Shown here one piece after another: positions 36,652-43,651 of a stretch of DNA of 46,254 bases. The position numbers and the translations under genes are program-made. The notes below the pieces were generated by a model, which made no database searches, was not told the origin of the DNA, and saw nothing but the letters and a program-made list of their open reading frames with translations. Where the stretch lies: positions 1 through 46,254 of the forward strand of contig NZ_JANXUQ010000113.1 in assembly GCF_025356155.1 (NCBI RefSeq), written 5' to 3'. Each line of letters begins with the position of its first letter. Position 1 is the first letter of the stretch. The stretch is from Rhodoferax sp. GTDB lineage: Bacteria; Pseudomonadota; Gammaproteobacteria; Burkholderiales; Burkholderiaceae_C.

Positions 36652-37281
36652 TTAGGCGCGCTTGGCGATCACTTGGTCAATCAGACCGTATTCCTTGGAT
36701 TCTTCCGCAGTCATGTAGTAGTCACGCTCGGTGTCACGGGCGATGCGCTCCAAAGGCTGACCAGTACGCTCGGCCAGAATTTTGTTCAGTTGCTCACGGG
36801 TTTTGAGAATTTCACGCGCTGCAATTTCAATCTCGGTCGCCTGACCCTGGCTGCCGCCCGAAGGCTGGTGGATCATGATCTTGGAATTGGGCAGGCAGAA
36901 ACGCTTGCCCTTGGCACCGGCCGCCAACAAAAAGGCACCCATGCTGGCTGCCATACCAATACACAGCGTGGACACTTCGGGCTTGATGAAATTCATGGTG
37001 TCAAAAATCGCCATGCCAGCACTGACAGAGCCACCGGGCGAATTGATGTAGAAGGAAATATCCTTGTCAGGATTCTCACTCTCCAGAAACAACAACTGGG
37101 CCACCACGAGGTTGGCGGTCTGGTCGTTGACCGGGCCTACTAGGAAAATTACGCGCTCTTTCAACAAACGCGAGTAGATATCGTATGAGCGCTCGCCTCG
37201 GCCCGATTGCTCGATAACCATGGGCACCATGCCCAAGGCCCGTGTCTCCATGCTGCTCGCTTGCCCGTAATTCACATTCAT
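36652..37281 (-). CDS. clpP: ATP-dependent Clp protease proteolytic subunit ClpP
   Basis: Self-compartmentalised serine protease working with ClpA and ClpX, both encoded in this window. The triad is Ser113 in [11 protein letters not shown], His138 in MIHQPSGG and Asp187 in [28 protein letters not shown] is the conserved oxyanion segment. The 209 residues include a short N-terminal propeptide before [11 protein letters not shown]. It lies between tig and clpX on the same strand, the common order in proteobacteria. Confidence 0.98.
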   Translation of the reverse strand: MNVNYGQASSMETRALGMVPMVIEQSGRGERSYDIYSRLLKERVIFLVGPVNDQTANLVVAQLLFLESENPDKDISFYINSPGGSVSAGMAIFDTMNFIKPEVSTLCIGMAASMGAFLLAAGAKGKRFCLPNSKIMIHQPSGGSQGQATEIEIAAREILKTREQLNKILAERTGQPLERIARDTERDYYMTAEESKEYGLIDQVIAKRA

Positions 37282-37335
37282 AGCGTCTCCAAAGAACTGT
37301 ATTGACTGTACCGAATTTCCTAACCCTCAACGCAA

Positions 37336-37378
37336 ATGGGGCTTGCCTGCAGGACTACAAGCCCTGCCCAAGCCCCAT
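37336..37378 (-). terminator. Long stem-loop between tig and clpP
   Basis: ATGGGGCTTG pairs with CAAGCCCCAT, with an inner GCAGG/CCTGC pairing. On the minus strand only TTTG follows, so termination is likely weak. It may instead stabilise or separate the tig message. Confidence 0.5.
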
Positions 37379-37417
37379 CGCGTCAAAAATCTGTGCGTTA
37401 TTTCAGCGGACAGACAC

Positions 37418-38728
37418 TCAGTTTTGCCCCATCAATTCGTCAAATGTGATGGCCTTTTCACTCAATTTTGCGTTGGCCAAAATAAATTCCGTTACGTTGT
37501 TCTCGATCACAATGCCTTCGACTTCGGCCATACGGCGGTTGTCGCCATAGTACCAACGCACGACATCGGCTGGCTTTTCGTAGCTGGCGGCCAACTCATC
37601 AATGTGGGTCTTGATTTGCTCAGGTTTGGCATGCAGCGCATTGGCACGCACCAACTCAGCAACAACCAGCCCCAGGCGCACACGGCGCTCCGCCTGTGGG
37701 CGGAAGATGTCGTCTGGAATGGGGGCCTTGTCGGCGTCCTTGATGCCGCGTTGTTTCAAATCAGCTCGGGCGCTTTCAATCATGCGGTCCAATTCGGCTT
37801 GCACGCTGGATTTTGGCAAGTCTAAATCGGCCTTGGATAAAAGTGCATCCATAGCGACTTGCTTGTTGCGCGACAGCAAACGGTATTTGACTTCGCGTTC
37901 CAGGTTCTTGCGGATATCGCCACGCAGGCCTTCGACGCTTGCTTCCGCAATCCCCAAGGACTTGGCCAGTGCGCCGTCCACATCGGGCAAATTAGCAGCT
38001 TCAATCTTCTTCACGGTCACCATGAAGTCGGCTGTCTTACCAGCGACATCTTGCCCATGGTAGTCGGCAGGGAAAGCCAAAGGAAAGGTCTTGCTTTCAC
38101 CCAACTTCATGCCACGCACGGCTTCTTCGAATTCCTTGAGCATTTGGCCATCGCCGACGATGAACTGGTAGTCATCAGCCTTGCCACCAGCAAATGGCTC
38201 GCCGTCGATCTTGCCTTCGAAGTCCACCAGCACACGGTCGGTGTCTTGCGCAGGTGCATCTTTGGCACGCAGCGCGAAAGTCCGGCGCTGCTTGCGCAAA
38301 ATCTCTACAGTCTTGTCGATAGCTGCGTCGGTCACTTCGGCGCTTACTTTTTCGACATCGGCACTTGCCAAATCACCGATCTTCACTTCAGGGTAGACCT
38401 CAAAAACGGCGTCAAATGCCATTTGGCCTTCTGGGGAACTTTGGCTTTCGGTGATACGGGGTTGCCCTGCAACACGCAGTTCCGCTTCATTGGCAGCGGT
38501 GGCGAAGGCTTGACCCACCTTGTCGTTCATGACTTCGTAATGCACCGAATAGCCGTAGCGCTGAGCCACCACATTCATGGGGACTTTGCCCGGACGGAAG
38601 CCGTCCATCTTGACGGTGCGGGCCAGTTTGCGCAGACGCGAATCGACTTCGGTCTGGATTACGCCGACCGGCAGCGTCAAGGTAATTTTTCGCTCCAGCT
38701 TGTCCAGAGTTTCTACAGTAACAGCCAT
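37418..38728 (-). CDS. tig: Trigger factor
   Basis: Ribosome-associated chaperone that meets nascent chains at the exit tunnel. The 436 residues contain the ribosome-binding signature GFRPGKVPMNVVAQRYG in the N-terminal domain, an FKBP-type prolyl isomerase domain (VLVDFEGKIDGEPFAGG to FPADYHG, near residues 165-245), and the helical C-terminal arms. AGGAG sits about 8 bases before the ATG. It is the first gene of the tig-clpP-clpX-lon block. A tRNA-Leu gene lies 73 bases upstream. Confidence 0.97.
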   Translation of the reverse strand: MAVTVETLDKLERKITLTLPVGVIQTEVDSRLRKLARTVKMDGFRPGKVPMNVVAQRYGYSVHYEVMNDKVGQAFATAANEAELRVAGQPRITESQSSPEGQMAFDAVFEVYPEVKIGDLASADVEKVSAEVTDAAIDKTVEILRKQRRTFALRAKDAPAQDTDRVLVDFEGKIDGEPFAGGKADDYQFIVGDGQMLKEFEEAVRGMKLGESKTFPLAFPADYHGQDVAGKTADFMVTVKKIEAANLPDVDGALAKSLGIAEASVEGLRGDIRKNLEREVKYRLLSRNKQVAMDALLSKADLDLPKSSVQAELDRMIESARADLKQRGIKDADKAPIPDDIFRPQAERRVRLGLVVAELVRANALHAKPEQIKTHIDELAASYEKPADVVRWYYGDNRRMAEVEGIVIENNVTEFILANAKLSEKAITFDELMGQN

Positions 38729-38801
38729 GGTCAGTCTCCTAAACTAAAGAGTTGTAGACAGAGCGCGTCGCTGTGCAAAGCGGCCTGTCCTTCAAATAAG
38801 T

Positions 38802-38887
38802 GGTGCGCGGGGGGGGACTCGAACCCCCACACTGTTGCCAGCGTCAGGACCTAAACCTGGTGCGTCTACCAATTTCGCCACCCGCGC
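38802..38887 (-). tRNA. tRNA-Leu (anticodon TAG)
   Basis: GCGCGGG pairs with CCCGCGC, followed by A and an encoded CCA. The anticodon stem CAGG/CCTG encloses TTTAGGT, giving TAG. A class II variable arm is present. The 158-base region before RND (38888-39045) holds its promoter, but I see no clear -35/-10. It also contains the short palindrome CCAATTGAAATTGG. Confidence 0.96.
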
Positions 38888-39001
38888 AAAAAAACAAAAT
38901 GGGCGGTTAAGTGCCCTTACAGACGCCGTCCGCAGGACCCCAACCACCCAATTGAAATTGGTCAACCCGCTATTTTAACCTGAGCTGCGGGCTGAACTTG
39001 T

Positions 39002-39019
39002 GCCGTCCGCGCGGACGGC
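39002..39019. terminator. Palindrome downstream of the RND permease
   Basis: GCCGTCCGC-GCGGACGGC is a perfect 18-base palindrome 26 bases after the RND stop. It is followed by no T-run, so it is a terminator only tentatively. Confidence 0.45.
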
Positions 39020-39045
39020 TCAAATAAGCTGCATGCCACTACACA

Positions 39046-42000
39046 TCAGGTCCCAACGGGCTTGGACTTGAATACAGACACACAGCGACGCCAATTGCGA
39101 CGAACAAAGGGCAGCACGTCGAAATGGCCCGCAGCATACATGGCAGGTAAAGCAAGCAATGTCAGCACGGTTGCGACGATCAGGCCTCCCATGATGGCCA
39201 CTGCCATCGGTCCCCAAAAAACGGAACGCGACAACGGAATCATGGCCAAAACGGCAGCCGCAGCGGTCAAAACAATGGGCCGCAAGCGGCGAACTGCCGA
39301 TTCCCGAATGGCATCCCAAACCGGCACGCCGCTCGCACGATCCTGTTCAATCTGGTCAATCAGAATCACGGAATTGCGCTGAATCATCCCCATCAGGGCT
39401 ATGACACCCAAAAGAGCCACGAAACCAAACGGACGGTTCAACACCAACAAGGCCCCGGCCACCCCGGCTATTCCCAATGGTCCGGTCACAAAAACCAACA
39501 GTGCACGCAAGAAACTGTGCAATTGCAGCATCAGCAACGTGAAGGTGATGAACAGCATGATGGGAATACCCGCGGCGATCGAATCCGAACCCTTGGAGCT
39601 TTGCTCCACCGCACCGGCCACGTCCACCCGATAACCGCTGGGCCACTTCTTGCTGATTTCGGTCAGCTTAGGCAGCAATTCATTGGTGACGGTAGCGCCC
39701 TGCATGCCTTCCACAATATCGCTTTGCACTGTAATCGCGTAATCCCGGTTTTGACGCCACATCACCCCCGGCTCCCACGCAAACACCGGCTTGGCGATCT
39801 GGGTCAGCGGAATGGACCTGCCGGAGGTTGTGGGCAAATAAGCATTGCCGATATCGGTGATGGCATTGCGTTCGTCCAGCGGTTGGCGCAACACGATGTC
39901 AATCAGTTTGTCACCTTCCTGGTATTGACCAACGGTAGAGCCGGACAGAATAGTCCTCGATGCCTGTGCAATGGATTGGCTGGTTACGCCCAGGGCGCGG
40001 GCCTTGGACTGGTCCACTTCCAAGCGCAACACTTTCACCGACTCATTCCAGTTGTCATTGACGCCCCGTGTGTTGGGACTGGCTCGCATTACAGCCTTCA
40101 CCTCCTCGGCATAGGTACGCAGTGCAATGGGGTCTTCCCCCACTACACGGAACTGCACGGGGTAAGGAACCGGAGGACCGTTGGGTAAAAGCTTGACGCG
40201 TCCACGCACTTCGGGGAACTCCTGCGCCAACAAAGCTGGCAACTTCACACGCAAAGACTCTCTGACTTTCAAATCTTTAGGGATGATGATGAACTGCGAC
40301 ACATTGCTTTGCGGAAAGACCTGGTCCAAAGGCAAATAGAACCGTGGCACACCAGAACCAACCCAGGTGCTAACGGTAGTGACGCCCTCCTCCTTCATGA
40401 GGCGCGCTTCCACCCGCTTGGTCACCGCCTCGTTTTCACGGAAAGACGTGCCTTCCGGGAACCAGATATCCACCAAGACTTCCGGGCGGCTAGAGTCCGG
40501 GAAGAACTGCTGCTGCACCTTGCCCATGCCGACGATGCCCAAGACAAAAATCAGGACGGTGATGCCGATAGTCGTCCAGCGGTTGCCGATACACCAGTTA
40601 AGCGCGATGCGGAACGCTTGGTAAAACGGTGTGTCGAAATGCTCATGCGGACCGTCGCTAGCCCCATCTGCATTGGTGTGGGGCTTGACTTTGAGCAACA
40701 GTGTTCCTAGATAAGGAACGAAATAGACCGACACCAACCAGCTCAACACCAGCGCAATCACCGTCACGGCAAAGATGGCGAACGTGTACTCACCCGTCAC
40801 GGACTTTGCGATGCCGATGGGCAAAAAACCCGCCGCCGTTATCAGCGTACCGGTCAACATGGGCATGGCGGTTACTTCGTAGGCAAAGGTGGCTGCGCGC
40901 ACCTTGTCGTAGCCTTCTTCCATTTTGCGCACCATCATCTCCACCGCAATGATGGCGTCATCCACCAACAGGCCCAGCGCAATAATCAGCGATCCTAGCG
41001 AAATTTTGTGCAAACCAATGCCAAAGTAGTTCATCGCCAGAAACGTGACCGCCAACACCAACGGAATCGTGATACCCACTACCAAACCTGGACGAATGTC
41101 AACGTAGTAGCGCCGCCACAAAGGATGGTTACCCTCACGGCGATGGAAACCCAGCGCCACGAAGCTCACCGCCAACACAATAATCACGGCTTCAATCAGC
41201 GTGCGGACAAACTCACCGACCGAATTGGAAACGGCCTTGGGCTGGTCTTGTATCTGGCTGATATTGATACCAGCCGGTAAATTTTTGGCGATCTTGCTAA
41301 AGACCACGGTCAGGCTCTTGCCCAGGCGGATGATGTCGCCTCCCTTGGCCATGGAGACTCCTAAAGCGATGACCTCCTTGCCCTGGTGTCGCACTTTGAT
41401 GGAAGGCGGGTCGATGTAAGCTTGCTTTACCTCGGCAATGTCGCCTAGCTTGATCTGATTGCCAGAACTGCCGCGAATCGGCATGTCACGCAACTGTTGC
41501 AACCCCTTGAACTGCCCGGCCACCCGCACCTGAAGCACGTCCAGCGGTGCCTGTACCGTGCCAGCACTTTCGACCGCGTTTTGTTGCCCGAGTTGTGCCA
41601 GCACTTGGTTGAAGTCCAAGCCGAGTTGCGACAAACGGCGCTGCGATATTTCAATAAAGACTTTTTCGTCTTGCACGCCAAACATTTCAACCTTGGCCAC
41701 ATCGGGTATGCGCAACAATTGCTGGCGCACTTCATCCGCAAATGTCTTCAGCTCAGCATTGGTGAAGCCATCGGCTTCCAACGCATAGATCACACCGTAG
41801 ACATCGCCGAACTCGTCGTTGAAGAACGGGCCTTGCACACCCGCGGGCAAGGTGTAGCGCATGTCCCCGATTTTCTTGCGGACCATGTACCAGACATTGG
41901 CCACTTCGCTGGCCTTGGAGGAGTCTTTGATCTCAAAAATGATCTGGGACTCGCCAGGCTTGGAGTAACTGCGGATCTTGTCGGCGTATTGCACCTCCTG

Positions 42001-42240
42001 CAGCGTGCGCTCCAGCTTGTCAGTCACTTGCTCCGCTACCTGCTGGGCCGTAGCACCCGGCCAGTACGTGCGGACCACCATGGCGCGGAAGGTAAAAGGC
42101 GGATCTTCGTCCTGCCCCAGTTGGAAGTAGGCGGCCACCCCCAACACCATCAGCACAATCATTAAATACAGTGTCAGTGGTCTGTGATCCAAGGCCCACT
42201 TGGAGAGGTTAAACCCCGATTTTGGCTGTTCCAGATTCAT
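39046..42240 (-). CDS. RND efflux permease (AcrB/MexB-like, HAE1 group)
   Basis: Inner-membrane proton-driven pump of 1064 residues. An N-terminal membrane helix (PLTLYLMIVLMVLGVAAYFQ) precedes the first porter domain. The central membrane block has GLLVDDAIIAVEMMVRKMEEG with the two adjacent Asp used in proton relay. A second porter half and a final membrane block (RDYAITVQSDIVEGMQG to LTLLALPAMYAAG) follow. The start at 42240 lies 7 bases after the adaptor gene; an upstream frame start would overlap it. Substrate is unknown; a drug or toxic compound exporter is likely. No outer-membrane channel gene is present. Confidence 0.93.
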   Translation of the reverse strand: MNLEQPKSGFNLSKWALDHRPLTLYLMIVLMVLGVAAYFQLGQDEDPPFTFRAMVVRTYWPGATAQQVAEQVTDKLERTLQEVQYADKIRSYSKPGESQIIFEIKDSSKASEVANVWYMVRKKIGDMRYTLPAGVQGPFFNDEFGDVYGVIYALEADGFTNAELKTFADEVRQQLLRIPDVAKVEMFGVQDEKVFIEISQRRLSQLGLDFNQVLAQLGQQNAVESAGTVQAPLDVLQVRVAGQFKGLQQLRDMPIRGSSGNQIKLGDIAEVKQAYIDPPSIKVRHQGKEVIALGVSMAKGGDIIRLGKSLTVVFSKIAKNLPAGINISQIQDQPKAVSNSVGEFVRTLIEAVIIVLAVSFVALGFHRREGNHPLWRRYYVDIRPGLVVGITIPLVLAVTFLAMNYFGIGLHKISLGSLIIALGLLVDDAIIAVEMMVRKMEEGYDKVRAATFAYEVTAMPMLTGTLITAAGFLPIGIAKSVTGEYTFAIFAVTVIALVLSWLVSVYFVPYLGTLLLKVKPHTNADGASDGPHEHFDTPFYQAFRIALNWCIGNRWTTIGITVLIFVLGIVGMGKVQQQFFPDSSRPEVLVDIWFPEGTSFRENEAVTKRVEARLMKEEGVTTVSTWVGSGVPRFYLPLDQVFPQSNVSQFIIIPKDLKVRESLRVKLPALLAQEFPEVRGRVKLLPNGPPVPYPVQFRVVGEDPIALRTYAEEVKAVMRASPNTRGVNDNWNESVKVLRLEVDQSKARALGVTSQSIAQASRTILSGSTVGQYQEGDKLIDIVLRQPLDERNAITDIGNAYLPTTSGRSIPLTQIAKPVFAWEPGVMWRQNRDYAITVQSDIVEGMQGATVTNELLPKLTEISKKWPSGYRVDVAGAVEQSSKGSDSIAAGIPIMLFITFTLLMLQLHSFLRALLVFVTGPLGIAGVAGALLVLNRPFGFVALLGVIALMGMIQRNSVILIDQIEQDRASGVPVWDAIRESAVRRLRPIVLTAAAAVLAMIPLSRSVFWGPMAVAIMGGLIVATVLTLLALPAMYAAGHFDVLPFVRRNWRRCVSVFKSKPVGT

Positions 42241-42247
42241 GATCGGC

Positions 42248-43402
42248 TCACTTGGCGGGGGCTGTATTGGCAGCATCGGCTACTTTTTCAGAAGCTGCCG
42301 GTGAAGGAGCAACCGCACTTGCAGGCTCTTTGTAAACCGTGACTTTCTGGTTGGGCGACAACACATGCACACCAGCGGAAACAACCACCATGCCCGGCGC
42401 CAAACCAGCGACGACCACAACATCATTGCCATCGGCCGTGGCGATTTGCACAGGCTGTAAACGGACCGTCATCGTTTGTTTGTCCAACACCCACACAGAC
42501 GACTTGCCGCCATCCTGGATGAAGGCGCTGGTAGGCAACTTGATCACCGCCACGCTGCTCAGGTCCATTGACTTGGGCATTACGGTGACAGTCGATCCAA
42601 GGGGCGGGGCCGTCGCCGCGTCCAGACTGACCTTGACACCAAAGGTGCGCGTTACCGGGTCTGTACTGGCCGCCACCTCGCGCACAGTGCCTTTGAGCAC
42701 AGTACTGGCCGCCCATCCCTTCACATCCACCTCCAAGCCCACTTTGATCATCGCAATCTTGTCTTCCGGCACGGAGAACACGGCATCCCGCGCGCCGTCT
42801 TGTGCTATGCGCACCACGGGCGTGCCCGCAGCGACAACCTGGCCTGGTTCCGCATCGACAGACGTAACAACCCCCGCCACATCCGCCACCAGCGTGGTGT
42901 AGCTCTGTTGATTGCCTTGGTTCGCCATCTGGGCTTGTGCCTGCTCCAGCTGGGCCTGCGCAGCTTTCAGCGTGGTGTCACGGCGTTCCAGCTCGGCACT
43001 GCTGATGAAATTTTGATCGCGCAAGTCTTTGTAGCGCTTGAAGTCTGCAGCCGCCAAGTCTCGGTTTGTTTGTGCCGCAGCGACCTGGGCTTTGGACGCG
43101 TCCGCAGCCAGTTTGTAATCTTGGGGATCAATTTGTGCCAACACTTGGCCTGCACTTACCCTTTGACCCAGTTCTGCCTGACGCCGCACCAATTTGCCCG
43201 CCACGCGAAAGCCCAAACGGGACTCAACACGGGCTTTCACTTCGCCAGCGAATTCAGCGACAGACTGGATGTTGCCTGCGCCGACCGTTACGACGCGGAC
43301 TGCCCGGATAGGCTCCTCAGAGGGTGCGGGCTTGGAGCAGGCGCTCAGCAACAATGTGGCGACGACCAGGGTCAACGCAGTTGGGATAAGTTTAGAAGGC
43401 AT
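42248..43402 (-). CDS. RND efflux periplasmic adaptor (membrane fusion lipoprotein)
   Basis: A 384-residue adaptor linking the pump to an outer-membrane channel. It has a lipoprotein signal peptide with lipobox LLSAC and Cys22. The barrel-sandwich halves are seen in ESRLGFRVAGKLVRRQAELGQRVSAGQVLAQIDPQD and VAGVVTSVDAEPGQVVAAG, with a coiled-coil hairpin between (about residues 95-165). It lies directly before the permease gene and probably shares its promoter at 43462-43490. Confidence 0.93.
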   Translation of the reverse strand: MPSKLIPTALTLVVATLLLSACSKPAPSEEPIRAVRVVTVGAGNIQSVAEFAGEVKARVESRLGFRVAGKLVRRQAELGQRVSAGQVLAQIDPQDYKLAADASKAQVAAAQTNRDLAAADFKRYKDLRDQNFISSAELERRDTTLKAAQAQLEQAQAQMANQGNQQSYTTLVADVAGVVTSVDAEPGQVVAAGTPVVRIAQDGARDAVFSVPEDKIAMIKVGLEVDVKGWAASTVLKGTVREVAASTDPVTRTFGVKVSLDAATAPPLGSTVTVMPKSMDLSSVAVIKLPTSAFIQDGGKSSVWVLDKQTMTVRLQPVQIATADGNDVVVVAGLAPGMVVVSAGVHVLSPNQKVTVYKEPASAVAPSPAASEKVADAANTAPAK

Positions 43403-43441
43403 GGCGGGACCGTTAAAAGGTTAAAGACGGCGAGACCTAGT

Positions 43442-43463
43442 TTAATGACCAGATGGTTAGTAA
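43442..43463. promoter_or_regulatory. Operator-like palindrome at the RND operon start
   Basis: TTAATGACCA and TGGTTAGTAA are near-perfect inverted half sites (8 of 10 match) around a central GA. On the minus strand it begins at the -10 and covers the transcription start. The design is typical of TetR/AcrR-type repression of efflux pumps, but no regulator gene is adjacent. Confidence 0.55.
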
Positions 43464-43490
43464 TTTAGTTTAAACGAGAATCCCTGTCAA
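43462..43490 (-). promoter_or_regulatory. Sigma-70 promoter of the RND operon
   Basis: On the minus strand a perfect -35 TTGACA (43485-43490) and -10 TAAATT (43462-43467) are separated by 17 bases. It lies 60 bases upstream of the adaptor start. Confidence 0.72.
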
Positions 43491-43567
43491 CCAGAGGACC
43501 CATTTTTTTGCCCGCCACGGACTCGGCGGAACCGACATACCATTACCCAGTCAATCAGCCCGCCGCC

Positions 43568-43620
43568 AAATTGCTATAGTATATATAGCGACAAACCCAT
43601 ATTCAACGAGGGCTACAGGG
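43568..43620 (+). repeat. Dispersed ~50-base repeat, copy E, between RND operon and dnaE
   Basis: AATTGCTATAGTATATATAG, then CGACAAACCCATATTCAACG and AGGGCTACAGGG. The core differs from copies B and C at one base in CATATTCAACGAGGGCTA. It is intergenic, in the 249-base gap that also holds the RND promoter. Confidence 0.7.
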
Positions 43621-43651
43621 TCATTTAACAAAAGCTCTCGGGGGGTGAAAC

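Noticed and set aside
39046..43402. A TolC-type outer-membrane gene completing the RND system
   Set aside because: No such gene is found on either strand nearby; the pump must use a channel encoded elsewhere.
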